A DNA stretch of 26,006 nucleotides from a virus. Each line of letters starts with the position of its first letter. Within the stretch, counting starts at the first letter, position 1. The stretch lies in the IMG/VR virus record IMGVR_UViG_3300024328_000050, positions 1-26,006 of that record; one strand, 5' to 3'. The notes beneath the pieces were generated by a model. It was given only the letters and a program-made list of their open reading frames with translations. It did not search any database and was not told where the DNA came from. Below, piece by piece: positions 1-9,600 of this stretch. The position numbers and the translations under genes were made by a program.

Positions 1-330
1 GTTCAACGTTTTGTAAAAGGTAAAACAACTTGGGGAACTATTCAGTTTACACTATTTGATCCAATTACACCATCTGGTGCACAATCAGTAATGGAATGGG
101 TTAGATTACACCATGAATCAGTAACTGGTAGAGATGGTTATAGTGATTTCTATAAGAAAGATCTTACAATCAATGTACTAGGACCTGTAGGTGATGTTGT
201 ATCAGAATGGATCATCAAAGGAGCAATGATTACAGAAGCTTCATTTGGAGATTATAACTGGGATACTGAAAATGCTGCTCAAGAAATTACAATGACAGTT
301 CAACCAGATTACTGTGTATTAAATTTCTAA
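1..330 (+). CDS. 19: Tail tube protein, gp19-like (5' end outside window)
   Basis: The frame is open from base 1 and stops at 330, giving the last 109 residues; the true start is upstream. It reads as the C-terminal part of a T4 gp19-type tail tube subunit, whose hexameric rings stack into the inner tube that DNA passes through. Visible features are a beta-rich pattern, a run around residues 24-50 (PSGAQSVMEWVRLHHESVTG) and a C-terminal strand with AQEITMTVQPDYC, which is typical of tube proteins. T4 gp19 is about 163 residues, so roughly a third is missing here. It is followed by a strong terminator and then baseplate and tape measure genes, the expected neighbourhood. The internal ATG at 91 is not a real start because the upstream codons continue the same fold. 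The family call is from pattern reading. Confidence 0.72.
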   Translation, partial: VQRFVKGKTTWGTIQFTLFDPITPSGAQSVMEWVRLHHESVTGRDGYSDFYKKDLTINVLGPVGDVVSEWIIKGAMITEASFGDYNWDTENAAQEITMTVQPDYCVLNF

Positions 331-360
331 AAATTTTACTCACCCCTAATTTAGAAAATT

Positions 361-386
361 GCTTGCCCTTGGGCAAGCTTTTTTTT
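361..386 (+). terminator. Rho-independent terminator after tail tube gene
   Basis: Inverted repeat GCTTGCC (361-367) and GGCAAGC (372-378) around loop CTTG, followed directly by eight T (379-386). It lies 30 nt after the tail tube stop and is the clearest intrinsic terminator in the window. It probably separates the highly expressed tube gene from the baseplate genes. Confidence 0.85.
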
Positions 387-393
387 ATATTGT
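362..393 (+). promoter_or_regulatory. Possible -33/-7 promoter overlapping the terminator
   Basis: CTTGC at 362-366, then exactly 19 nt, then TATATTGT at 386-393. This matches the spacing of the other members of this family in the window, but the first box lies in the terminator stem and the spacer is its T-run, so chance is possible. It would serve the gp26-like gene at 435. Confidence 0.35.
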
Positions 394-403
394 ATATTTA
401 TAA
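394..403 (+). promoter_or_regulatory. Partial late-type motif before gp26-like gene
   Basis: ATATTTATAA matches the first 10 bases of the 15-mer ATATTTATAATAAAA found before the tape measure gene and elsewhere. It is 31 nt before the ATG at 435. The remaining five bases (CTGAT) do not match, so this is a weaker copy. Confidence 0.45.
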
Positions 404-434
404 CTGATAAAAACGTTTTAACCAAATAAAGATT

Positions 435-1178
435 ATGGCCGAATTTAAATTCCCAACAGAAGAAATAGAATTACCCTCTAAAGGATTATTATATCCTAAA
501 GACAATCCCCTTTCTAGTGGTAAAGTAGAAATCAAATATATGACTGCTAAAGAAGAAGATATTTTATCTAATCAGTCATTTATTGAAAAAGGTAATGTAT
601 TAGACAAATTATTAGAATCTGTAATTGTATCTAAAATAGATTTAAAAGATTTAGTTATAGGTGATAAAAATGCTATCCTAATTGCTACCCGTATTTTAGG
701 GTATGGATCAGAGTATAAAACTATAGTAAATGGAAAAACAGAAACTATAGATTTATCGGAATTAGAAAATAAAGAATTTGATAGCTCTTCTATGATTGAG
801 GATAAAAATGAATTTGCTTTTACCCTACCACATAGCGGTACTAAAATTACTTACAAATTATTAACAGGTCATGATGAATCTAAAATTGAAAGAGAATTAA
901 AAGGTTTAAAAAAGATTAATAAAAATGCTTCTTATGAAGCTTCTACTCGATTAAAATATACCCTTACTTCGGTTGATGGAGAAACTGAAAAAAAAGATAT
1001 TAGAGAATTTGTTGATAATTACTTTTTAGCTCGAGATGCTAGAGCCTTTAGACAACACTTAACTTTAACTTCCCCCGACGTAGATCTTAATGTAACCTTA
1101 GATTCAGGAGAGGAGGTAGTTGTGCCCATTGGGCTTAACTTTTTTTGGCCTGACTTCGGAGACAGCTCCTCAAATTAG
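435..1178 (+). CDS. 26: gp26-like baseplate hub / tape measure chaperone protein
   Basis: A 247-residue protein resembling the T4-like gp26 family as seen in marine T4-like phages: N-terminal ELPSKGLLYP (residues 12-21), then KVEIKYMTAKEEDILSNQ, and a C-terminal FFWP segment. T4 gp26 is about 208 residues and acts in baseplate hub assembly. The position just before the tape measure gene, with an overlapping second frame, also fits the G-type tail assembly chaperone role of other phages. The ATG at 435 follows AAATAAAGATT, the A-rich start context common here. The last 59 bases overlap the next frame at a run of seven T (1140-1146), so part of this product may be extended by frameshifting. The family call is fairly good; the chaperone role is inferred from context. 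Confidence 0.7.
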   Translation: MAEFKFPTEEIELPSKGLLYPKDNPLSSGKVEIKYMTAKEEDILSNQSFIEKGNVLDKLLESVIVSKIDLKDLVIGDKNAILIATRILGYGSEYKTIVNGKTETIDLSELENKEFDSSSMIEDKNEFAFTLPHSGTKITYKLLTGHDESKIERELKGLKKINKNASYEASTRLKYTLTSVDGETEKKDIREFVDNYFLARDARAFRQHLTLTSPDVDLNVTLDSGEEVVVPIGLNFFWPDFGDSSSN

Positions 1179-1440
1179 ATTAAATATATTTAAACAAATC
1201 CATGAAATAGTTTTTCATGGTAAAGGTGGATACGATTACAATACTATTTATAATATGCCTATTTGGCTACGTAAATTTACATTTAAGGAAATTAATGACT
1301 TTTACGAAGCAAAAGCCGCTGCAGAAAATAATGAAATGAGCGCTGGTAAAACTTCATTAGTAAATTCTGAAGGTAAAGTAAATGCCCCTCAATTTAAACA
1401 AGCATCTAAAGCATATGAAGGAAAGAGTAGCTATAAATAG
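1120..1440 (+). CDS. 51: gp51-like hub assembly frame, possibly made only by frameshift from gp26
   Basis: An open frame of up to 106 codons, +1 relative to gp26 and overlapping it by 59 bases. The core (KQIHEIVFHGKGG, then YNMPIWLRKF, then an acidic helix) looks like the short gp51 family of marine T4-like phages, a hub assembly factor. There is no ATG before the conserved core: a TAG at 1117-1119 opens the frame, and only TTG at 1120 and 1129 or CTG at 1150 could start it. AGGAGAGGAGG (1106-1116) lies only 3 nt from TTG 1120, and such sites are not how other genes here start. The likelier route is a shift on the seven T at 1140-1146, giving a gp26-gp51 fusion like lambda G/GT. The C-terminal 30 residues are low-complexity and polar. 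The frame is solid; start and exact family are less sure. Confidence 0.6.
   Translation: MCPLGLTFFGLTSETAPQIRLNIFKQIHEIVFHGKGGYDYNTIYNMPIWLRKFTFKEINDFYEAKAAAENNEMSAGKTSLVNSEGKVNAPQFKQASKAYEGKSSYK
1137..1169 (+). promoter_or_regulatory. Candidate programmed frameshift site (+1 or -2)
   Basis: Frame-0 codons are AAC TTT TTT TGG. Seven consecutive T (1140-1146) let the P-site TTT codon re-pair either +1 (skipping one T) or -2, both leading to GGC at 1147 in the gp51-like frame. A short inverted repeat GCCC-ATT-GGGC lies just upstream (1124-1134), and a 4-bp stem GGAG/CTCC (1158-1161, 1166-1169) just downstream. Both structures are weak; the main evidence is the overlap, the slippery run and the missing start codon. 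Confidence 0.5.
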
Positions 1441-1452
1441 TTACTCTTTTTC

Positions 1453-1467
1453 ATATTTATAATAAAA
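1453..1467 (+). promoter_or_regulatory. Late-type promoter motif before tape measure gene
   Basis: Exact ATATTTATAATAAAA, 9 nt before the ATG at 1477 and after the gp51-like stop. Identical copies occur at 3999 and 18533, and single-mismatch copies at 10635, 15516, 20873 and 24783. It is probably read by a phage late sigma factor; this is inferred from position. Confidence 0.6.
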
Positions 1468-1476
1468 TAACTTTAT

Positions 1477-3975
1477 ATGGCACTCGGAGACGGAAAAGCT
1501 AAAAAAGAAGCACAAGACTTAAAACAGGAGTTAGCATTTATGTATGATGCTATTACCTCTTTGGGTGATAAATTAATTAATTCTTTTGAACAAGCGGTTG
1601 ATGAGGCAGGTAATATGAATAGTGCCTTTGAAATTGCTAGTAAAACATTTCAAAGAGGTTTAGCTGCTGATCTAAAACAAAGTGTAAAAAATACAGATGA
1701 ATTAATTGATTTGTATGCTAAGTTAAAAAGTGATACTCTTACCCAAAAAGATTTAGCTAAAGCACAAGAAAAAATAGATTCTAATCGACTTAGATTACAA
1801 GTTAAAAGAAAGGCTTTAGGTAATGATATTACAAAACAACAACAAGAATTTTTTGTCTTACAATCAGCTGAATTAGATAAACAACAAGAAAAGGTAAACG
1901 AATATACTAAGGCAAATGATATTTTACAAAAGCAAAAAGGTTTTTTTCAATTAATCCGAGAAAATGCTGGTGGTTTAGCTGATAAATTAGATAAAAGTGG
2001 CACATTATCAAAAATACTCTCAGGAAATATTTTAAAAACTTTAACTCCCCTTAGATTATTTGAAATAGCAGTTTTAGGTATATTTAATGCTTTTAAAGGT
2101 CTAGATAAAACTACAAAAGATGTTGCCCAACAATTAGGGGTAAGTTATCATGAAGCACAAGGGATGAATAAAGAATTCTCCCAAATTGCACAAGATTCTA
2201 ATAGTATTTTTGTTACTACCCAAGGAGTTGCAAAATCCCAAATAGAATTATCTAAAATTCTTGGAACTAATGCAATGTTTACTGCTGAGATGTTACAAAC
2301 TCAAACGCAGTTAACACACCAATTAGGATTAAGTGCCGAAACGAGTGGAGAAATTGCTAAACTTGGTTTACTAACGGGTAAGACATCAAAAGAAATAGCA
2401 TCTAATGTATTAGGCCAATCAGTAGCTATGAATGCTGCTAATGGTACTGCAATTACAGAAAAAGAAATATTAAAAGAAGTAGCAAAGTTATCTAGTAGTA
2501 TCCAATTAAGTATGGCTAATAACCCTATTGAATTAGCTAAAGCAGTTCAAACCGCTAAGCAATTTGGTATGGAGTTAAGTGCTGTTGATGGTATAGCAGG
2601 TAGTTTAATGGATTTTGAATCTTCTATAACAAATGAATTAGAAGCAGAATTATTATTAGGTAAAAATATTAATTTAGAAAAAGCTAGACAAGCAGCATTA
2701 AATAATGACTTAGCAACTGTAGCAGAAGAAATAGCTAAACAAGCAGGATCAGCAGCTGAATTTACTGCTATGAATAGAATACAGCAAGAAGCATTAGCTA
2801 AAGCTGTAGGAATGAATAGAGAAGATTTAGCAAAAACTTTACAAACCCAAGAAATATTAACTAAACTAGGAGGTCAAGATGCAAGTACAAAGGAAGCATA
2901 CAATAGATTAGTTAAAGAAGGTTTATCACAGGATCAAATAGCAGCAAAATTAGGAGATAAAAAATTAGCAGATGCTCTACACGCGGAATCTATACAAGAT
3001 AGATTTAATGCTTCTCTTAATAAAGCAAAAGAATTATTTGTTCAAGTTGCAAATGCTATGTTACCTATAATTGAACCCCTAGCTGATGCCGTAGGTTATA
3101 TGGCTAGTTTAATCTCTGAATCTATGACTTTCTTAAAAGTATTAGGAAGTATAGCAGCAGTTTATAAAACTCTTCAATTTTTAGGTAATAATGTATATAG
3201 AAACCAAGTTTTAACAAATATTGCTTCCAAAGCAGGACTTATTACTGAACAACAAGTAAATGTCCAGAAAAAAATATCTCAAATCCATGATAAGGGAATA
3301 ATTTCTAGTAAAGGAATGCAAAATATATTAGCTGAAAAAGGATTAATAACAACAATAAAAGAAAACTTCCAGAAAAAATTAGGAAATGTGTCTTTATTAA
3401 AAAGTGTTGGTATTTACTTAAAAAGAAGTGCTATAAGAGCAAAAGATTTTATCATAGAAAAAGCAGGATATACTTTAGATTTAGCCCGTAATGCGGCAGC
3501 AACAATTGGTAATGCTATTTCAACTGTTGGAAATGCAATTAAAAAATCAGGGTTATTAGCTGATATAGCACAAATGGCAATGAGAGCTTTCTCTTCACTA
3601 TCCGCAATTCCATTTATTGGTCCTATTTTAGGTGTAGCGGGTGCAGCATCTGCCTTAGCTTTAGGTTATTCTTTTTATAGCAAAGCAGATGATTTAATGT
3701 CCCCAGGTGCTTCAAGTGGTTATGGTTCTAGAACATTAATGGGTCCTGAAGGAGCAATAGCATTAAACAATAAAGATACAGTTATAGCGGGTACTGACTT
3801 ATTTGGAGGAAACTCAAATACAACATCACAACCACAAACAACAATAGTAAAACAGGATAATTCTAAAATGGAAAAATTATTAGAAAAAGCCATTAACAGA
3901 CCCGATCCTGTAATTCAAATGAATGGAGATGATTTAGGTACCGCTGTTGGAAAATACGCTTATTCTGTTCAATAA
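1477..3975 (+). CDS. Tail tape measure protein (gp29-like role)
   Basis: An 832-residue protein with tape measure architecture. Residues 1-165 are helical and K/Q/E-rich (coiled coil). A hydrophobic patch lies near 190-205 (RLFEIAVLGIFNAF). A long alanine- and glutamine-rich helical middle runs to about 500, hydrophobic helices appear at about 545-570 and 705-735 (IPFIGPILGVAGAASALALG), and the tail is glycine- and asparagine-rich. A motif SRTLMGPEGAIALNNKDTVI near 750 is common at the C-terminus of tape measure proteins. It would set tail length and be ejected with the DNA. T4 gp29 is about 590 residues; 832 predicts a longer tail if the usual length relation holds. It follows the gp26/gp51-like chaperone pair and precedes tube cap and baseplate genes, as expected. 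Confidence 0.8.
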   Translation: MALGDGKAKKEAQDLKQELAFMYDAITSLGDKLINSFEQAVDEAGNMNSAFEIASKTFQRGLAADLKQSVKNTDELIDLYAKLKSDTLTQKDLAKAQEKIDSNRLRLQVKRKALGNDITKQQQEFFVLQSAELDKQQEKVNEYTKANDILQKQKGFFQLIRENAGGLADKLDKSGTLSKILSGNILKTLTPLRLFEIAVLGIFNAFKGLDKTTKDVAQQLGVSYHEAQGMNKEFSQIAQDSNSIFVTTQGVAKSQIELSKILGTNAMFTAEMLQTQTQLTHQLGLSAETSGEIAKLGLLTGKTSKEIASNVLGQSVAMNAANGTAITEKEILKEVAKLSSSIQLSMANNPIELAKAVQTAKQFGMELSAVDGIAGSLMDFESSITNELEAELLLGKNINLEKARQAALNNDLATVAEEIAKQAGSAAEFTAMNRIQQEALAKAVGMNREDLAKTLQTQEILTKLGGQDASTKEAYNRLVKEGLSQDQIAAKLGDKKLADALHAESIQDRFNASLNKAKELFVQVANAMLPIIEPLADAVGYMASLISESMTFLKVLGSIAAVYKTLQFLGNNVYRNQVLTNIASKAGLITEQQVNVQKKISQIHDKGIISSKGMQNILAEKGLITTIKENFQKKLGNVSLLKSVGIYLKRSAIRAKDFIIEKAGYTLDLARNAAATIGNAISTVGNAIKKSGLLADIAQMAMRAFSSLSAIPFIGPILGVAGAASALALGYSFYSKADDLMSPGASSGYGSRTLMGPEGAIALNNKDTVIAGTDLFGGNSNTTSQPQTTIVKQDNSKMEKLLEKAINRPDPVIQMNGDDLGTAVGKYAYSVQ

Positions 3976-3998
3976 AGTTTATTCCTTAAATAAAACTA

Positions 3999-4013
3999 AT
4001 ATTTATAATAAAA
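3999..4013 (+). promoter_or_regulatory. Late-type promoter motif before small virion gene
   Basis: Exact ATATTTATAATAAAA, 27 nt before the ATG at 4041 and 23 nt after the tape measure stop. The leader between is A/T only apart from one CC. Confidence 0.55.
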
Positions 4014-4040
4014 TAATAATTAACCTTAAAAATTAAAATT

Positions 4041-4226
4041 ATGCCTTTACTTAAAAAGTTTGAAACTGAAGGATCTCAATTAACACCATTAACTGGTAAC
4101 CAACCTTCTGCACCATTAAAAAATGCAGGAACAATCCCAGTTAATAATACGTTCTCAAAAGGAACATATATTGATTTTGTTTCAGAAACACCAAGAGCAG
4201 TAGATACAACAGGAAACGTACAGTAA
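4041..4226 (+). CDS. Small protein of tail gene cluster, unknown
   Basis: A 61-residue protein rich in T, P, N and G, with no Cys and no membrane segment. Its N-terminus MPLLKKFETEG resembles the first residues of the next gene only in MPL. It has its own late-type motif and sits between tape measure and tube cap genes, with the next ATG 3 nt after its stop, so translation is probably coupled. It is likely a minor virion or assembly protein. I do not recognise a family. That it is real is supported by the promoter motif, clean spacing and codon use like its neighbours. Confidence 0.6.
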   Translation: MPLLKKFETEGSQLTPLTGNQPSAPLKNAGTIPVNNTFSKGTYIDFVSETPRAVDTTGNVQ

Positions 4227-4229
4227 TCT

Positions 4230-6326
4230 ATGCCATTAGTTAACCTAACAACCAACCTAAAATCTTTAAGGTATGGGAGTGATAGACGTGATCAAGGTTC
4301 AAGCAACCAACCTTACGTTACCACCTCTATACCCAATGGAGAAGGACCAGGTTTTGGTGATGAAGATTTTCTATTAAGAGGAGGATCTTTACTACCAGGA
4401 GCAGTGGTAAGGGATGTTTCTAGGTTAACTCAAATGATGTTTGATTTTAAATCTCCAAATGGACTTTTATTTACTGTCAAACAAAATGCACTTTCTAGAA
4501 GTGGAGTTAATGTTAAAGCCCAGGGTGAATCTAATAGTATAATAGGAAATCCTAATAAATTACCTCTAAATAACGGTATTTACCTACCAACATCTACATT
4601 AGCACAGGCTGCGGTTAACCCATTAGGTGGACATTTACTTAAACAAGGAATCAACCCATTTGCCAGTACAAATGATGTAGCTAATGGTAATTCTTTATCA
4701 ACAGGTTTTGGAGGATCCCTTCCATTATCTCAACCTATCTATCTAAATACATTAGCTCAAAACGAAAGACAAAACTCTACTGAACCAGGTACTAGTAGAT
4801 TAATTCAATTTACTAATTCCTTTATAAAAGATGGAGTACGCAAACCAGATAACCCTGGTAGATATGTAGTACAAGAAGCAACAGAACTTTATTCATACTC
4901 AGGAGGTCCAGGATCTACATTAGGAGTAGGTAAAACAAGGGTTTCTATATCAAAAAATAGAACGGGAAGAAATAATCCTAATTTAGCAGGAGATAAATCA
5001 ACAACTGATCGTTTCTTTAGTACTAGTAATAAAACAACAAAACCAATTCCAAAACCTACATTTGGTACAGGGCTATTTGGACAAGATACTACTCCAACTC
5101 CTTCATTTGGTACTTTTGGTTCTGGTGCATCAACCCTTAATTATGGAAGAGAAGACTATTCAGTTTTTGCTAGACCTTCAGTGTATTACCAAGCAGCAAA
5201 AATATTTGGTAAAACTTTAAGTACTGTTTATCAGTCAATGGGTGGTGTAGATCTTTTCCAAGGAAAATATACTCAAGTAAATAATACAAACGTATTACAA
5301 GATTTTTCAACAAATGTATTTCAAACTGGTTCTTTTAAATCTAATCAAGCAAATGTTAATGGTCTAGAAAACACTTTAGATTATAACCAATTAATGGTTG
5401 CAGGTAATTCTGGGTCTGTAGATAATGCTATCTTACAAGATTTTAGAAAAAACACTAAATCTAATTCTCCGGAATCCATAGATTATAATGATATAAATCA
5501 AAGATTAGATGGTAGAGTTAACCAAGGATCCCCAGGTAGAAAATTTGCAAGAACTAGTTATGTAACAGGCAGGGGTGAAGCTTTAGACAAAATAAACGCT
5601 CTACAAATATATAAATCAGATAATGTTGATACATCAAAAGAAATAAATGATTTATGTAAATTTAGAATAGGGGTAATAGATAATAACGATCCTTCTTTAA
5701 AAACATATATCCATTTTAGAGCTTTTATAGACTCTATGGATGATAATTATAGTGCTGATTGGGGCTCACAAAACTTTATGGGAAGAGCTGAATCACTTTA
5801 TAATTACCAAGGGTTTGAAAGAAATGTTAATTTATCTTGGACTGTTGCTGCCCAATCTAAACAAGAATTAATGCCCATGTACCAAAAATTAAATTATTTA
5901 GCATCAGTATGCGCTCCTGATTATTCATCAGATGGGTATATGAGAGGTAATTTAATAGAATTAACTATAGGTGGTTATTTATTTAATCAGGTGGGTATAA
6001 TGAAAGGAATTTCATTCTCAGTTCCTCAAGAATCACCATGGGAAATTGGTATTAATGATTCTTCAATCCCTGGAGCAGGATTTAATGAAAATAGATCAGA
6101 CAAAAGTGTAAAAGAATTACCTTTCATAATTAAAGTATCAGGTTTTAATTTTGTACCTATTCATAATTTTGTTCCACAAGTACAAAAGAACATTTTTGCA
6201 GAGACAAACCAAGAAGGAACAAGCACTCAAGGAGATTTAGTAACATTTGGGTCTGAAAGATATATTGCTTTAAGTAATGGTTTTACTCAAAACTACACTA
6301 AAAATGGAGATGGTGTTACAATATAA
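4230..6326 (+). CDS. Baseplate tail-tube cap protein, gp48/gp54-like, with long N-terminal extension
   Basis: 698 residues. The C-terminal third (about 475-645) has the pattern of T4-like tube cap/initiator proteins: KFRIGVIDNNDP, a FRAFIDSMDDNYSADW stretch, a QNFMGRAESLYNYQGFERNV stretch, QSKQELMPMYQKLNYLAS, then DGYMRGNLIELTIGGYLF and a SPWEIG motif. Such proteins sit on the hub and nucleate tube polymerisation. T4 gp48 is about 364 residues and gp54 about 320, so this is nearly twice the usual size. The first 470 residues are rich in N, S, G, T and P, with repeated motifs such as FGTG/FGTF (about 275-300), and look like surface or linker sequence. It starts 3 nt after the preceding stop. 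Whether it stands for gp48, gp54 or both is unresolved. Confidence 0.68.
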   Translation: MPLVNLTTNLKSLRYGSDRRDQGSSNQPYVTTSIPNGEGPGFGDEDFLLRGGSLLPGAVVRDVSRLTQMMFDFKSPNGLLFTVKQNALSRSGVNVKAQGESNSIIGNPNKLPLNNGIYLPTSTLAQAAVNPLGGHLLKQGINPFASTNDVANGNSLSTGFGGSLPLSQPIYLNTLAQNERQNSTEPGTSRLIQFTNSFIKDGVRKPDNPGRYVVQEATELYSYSGGPGSTLGVGKTRVSISKNRTGRNNPNLAGDKSTTDRFFSTSNKTTKPIPKPTFGTGLFGQDTTPTPSFGTFGSGASTLNYGREDYSVFARPSVYYQAAKIFGKTLSTVYQSMGGVDLFQGKYTQVNNTNVLQDFSTNVFQTGSFKSNQANVNGLENTLDYNQLMVAGNSGSVDNAILQDFRKNTKSNSPESIDYNDINQRLDGRVNQGSPGRKFARTSYVTGRGEALDKINALQIYKSDNVDTSKEINDLCKFRIGVIDNNDPSLKTYIHFRAFIDSMDDNYSADWGSQNFMGRAESLYNYQGFERNVNLSWTVAAQSKQELMPMYQKLNYLASVCAPDYSSDGYMRGNLIELTIGGYLFNQVGIMKGISFSVPQESPWEIGINDSSIPGAGFNENRSDKSVKELPFIIKVSGFNFVPIHNFVPQVQKNIFAETNQEGTSTQGDLVTFGSERYIALSNGFTQNYTKNGDGVTI

Positions 6327-6340
6327 TAATATAAAAAAAT

Positions 6341-6643
6341 ATGGGAAGGTATATAAATATAAGAGATAGAAAAACTGTAGGTGGAAAAAATTATAAGTCT
6401 ACTACAAAATATCCTAATATTCCTTTAAGTTTTGATGATGTTTATGTTTATACTGATATAGGTGATAGATTTGATATACTCGCTCAAAATAACTTTGGTG
6501 ATCCTAGTTTATGGTGGATTATCTCAATAGCTAACCCTCAATTACCACAAAATACAATGTATCCTCCTTTAGGAGTTCAAATTAGAATTCCTAGGAATAT
6601 AGCACAAATTTTATTAGATTACGACCAATTAAACTCTAAATAG
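6341..6643 (+). CDS. 53: Baseplate wedge subunit, gp53-like
   Basis: A 100-residue protein with the gp53 pattern: an N-terminal RYINIRDRKTV, then PNIPLSFDDVYVYTDIGDRFDILAQNNFGDPSLWW, and a C-terminal PPLGVQIRIP. The GDRFDILAQNNFGDPSLWWII segment with the late LRIP-type strand is the LysM-like fold of T4 gp53, which joins neighbouring wedges when the baseplate forms. T4 gp53 is about 196 residues, so this is essentially the core domain alone. It lies 14 nt after the tube cap gene and 2 nt before the hub gene, clearly co-transcribed. Confidence 0.78.
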   Translation: MGRYINIRDRKTVGGKNYKSTTKYPNIPLSFDDVYVYTDIGDRFDILAQNNFGDPSLWWIISIANPQLPQNTMYPPLGVQIRIPRNIAQILLDYDQLNSK

Positions 6644-6645
6644 TT

Positions 6646-9600
6646 ATGGGAAATTTAATAGGAGAACCAATTAGTCCTAGAATATTAGAACAAATAGACA
6701 GCAGGCAAAAAATGCATGGTGCTGGTTATAATTCTGAATCAATTAACCGTAACCCTTTAGTATTAAATTATTTAAACAATAGAAATTCTTGGATAAAAAT
6801 GGCATCTGGTGTTTCTATAGAAGGAGAGAAAGGAAAAGAAAAATTAAAGGATATTTTTTCTCAAGCTTCTGATCAAACAACTAAAAGCACAGATATTGAA
6901 AATTTAAAAGGTACTGGTTTAGCAAAAAATCTAGTATTATTTAATACAATCCAATCTATAAATGATTATGATACTAATTTACCACAACCCTATCTTTCAA
7001 GAAGTGGTGTAAGAAAAGACAATCTATTATCAAATAGTATAGATAAAATGTACGGTGGTTTAGGAGGTAATTCTCAAGGTTTACAACCTGTGGGGGGTAT
7101 AACTGATTTTACAGTTGAATCCTTAAATAGAGGATCTATCAGAAAAGCATCAGTAAATATTAAAGTTTATAATAAATTTCAATTTAATTTAGTAGAATTA
7201 GTTTATCTAAGATTAGGGTATATTATGATATTAGAATGGGGTTGGGACAAATATGTTTCTAATATTGAAAAAATAAAAGATTCTCCTAATACTCCTCCTA
7301 ATGTAACTATAGAACAAATGGGTTCAACTATTATTGAGGAAAGCTGGTTTAAGGAAAATACTTTTACTCAACAATCAATGTTGAAAAAAATAGATACTAT
7401 AAGAAAAAAAACTCAAGGTAATTATGATGGTTTTTTTGGAAAAGTATCTAATTTTTCTTGGAAAGTAAATAAAGATGGTAGTTATGATATAAAAGTAGAT
7501 TTAATAACTTTAGGTAGTGTTATAGAATCTATAAATGTTAGAAAACCTGCTGTAGAAATTACCACAGCATCAATTCCCTACATTCAAGAAGAATTAGCAG
7601 ATAAATTTGATGTTGATAAAAATGATGATGGTAGCTATGATAATTCCCTTATTAATAATATAGGATCAAATGTGATATCACAATGGTTAGGTCAAACTAT
7701 TTTAAATTTTCCTACAAATGATAATTATTTTAATCTAGATGTTTCTGCTAAAAAAAATCAATACCTTAATGGTGTACCCCAAACTCAAAGGTATTATATA
7801 AGATTAGGAGATTTTTTAGAAAACCTTCAAGAAAAAATATTTAGAGATATTACAAATGGTAACACCCCTAAATTTAAACAAGTTACTATTGATACTGGAG
7901 CTGAAACTAATAGATGTAATTATATATTTAATCTAATCCCTTTAGATCCAGGAATATGTATTTTTGATTTTAAATTTACTGAAGAATTTTCTAATTTTTC
8001 TTATTTTAGAACACCTCTTACAGAAGATGTAAGTTATAATGGGGCACAATCTAAAGGTACTAGACCTTTTGTAGTCTGGGATCCAGTTAATAAAGTTACA
8101 TATGGTAAACTAATGAACATTTATATGAACATTAATTTCCTTCAATCAGAACTAGATAGTAATCTTGATGGTAAAGGTGATTTAAGTTTATTTCAATATC
8201 TTCAAGGTATATGTAATGGTATTAATAAATGTACAGGTGGTACTACTAATATAGAACCTGCTGTAAAAGATGATAATGTTATATATTTTTTAGAACAAAA
8301 CCCTATTAAAGGATTAGACGGATTAAAACCTTTTCAAGATACAGCCCCTATTGAGATATTAGGTTATAGTAGTAAAGGAGAATCTAATTTTGTTAAAGAT
8401 TTTTCTTTCAATACTAAAATAACCCCTGATTTAATGTCTATGATTTCTTTGGGTGCTACTGCTAATGGTGATGCTGCATCAATCCCTTTTAACAATTGGA
8501 ATGATGGTCTTGTAAATAGATTTGAAGAAAAATCCGAAGAAGTAGAAAATGACCCTAGTACAAATGAATACATTGGTAGTAAAAAATCCCCAGAAGAAGG
8601 TGTTAGTTCTCCATCTGAAATAATAACTCTTTTTAAACAAGATATGTCTACAAAGGGTGATAAAAGTACAATAGATCAAGATGGATTTGTTTCACTTGGT
8701 ACTTTAAATTATGATTGGGAATGGCAAAATACTAATATTGATGATCTTGGTTGGGATAATGATGAACTTACCGGGGATTGGGAACAAGATGCAAATAATA
8801 AAAAATTATTAGATGAGGTAGTCTCAAAAGTACAAGCAATCCAAAGATCAGACAAAAAGAAATTCCCAAATAGAAAAATAATCGATCCAACACTTGTAGA
8901 TAGTGAAACAGTTTTAGAAAATTTAAATATCCTTCCAGGAGAAGAATATAAATCTTATATAATTTCTGCTTTTGGTGGAGATACTGGTCTTTCCTCTAGA
9001 AATGGTCAAAAAGTTACAATATATGCTAGTAATGCTTTATGGTATAAATCAATAGAGGATTCTGGGTTTGTTAATCGTGGTATTAATAGTTTTAAAACTT
9101 ATATAAATAATATAAATGTTGCTGAATTTACAGAATCTGGGGTTCAATCTAGTTTAAGTGGTTTTATTCCTGTAGAATTAGACTTAACTACAGAAGGATT
9201 AAGTGGTATGAAAATTTATAATAAAATAAGTATAAACCAAAGATTTCTACCACCTGCTTACCCTAAAGCTCTTAAATTTGTTATCCGTGGAATTAACCAT
9301 TCTGTAAAGGGTAATTTATGGGAAACAAATATAAAAACAATATCAACTAGTCTTACAGACCAACCTCCATCACTAAAACCTTCTCATTTTAAGAAAAGAG
9401 AAACAACACAAACTAAAGGTCCTATAGAAGTTAAAGGTCCTATTCCACCTAAAGATCCTAATGAAAAATTGAAAATTTTAGATAATAGAACGGTAGCAGG
9501 GTCTCCTTTTGATGCTAGAACATATCAAAAATATCAAGGTATAGATTGGTTAGTAGGTGAATTAAATATTAATACTCAAGATACTTGGAAAAAATTTCTT

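Noticed and set aside
1106-1122. AGGAGAGGAGG as a normal ribosome site for TTG 1120
   Set aside because: Only 3 nt from TTG, unlike other starts here, and the bases also encode conserved-looking DSGEEVVV of gp26.
1453-1467. Reading the late-type motif as a T4 TATAAATA promoter on the minus strand
   Set aside because: The complement does contain TATAAATA, but no minus-strand gene lies downstream at any copy.
8479-8679. Minus-strand frame rich in Phe and Cys inside the hub gene
   Set aside because: Composition is what antisense reading of an A/T-rich gene gives; no start context or promoter.
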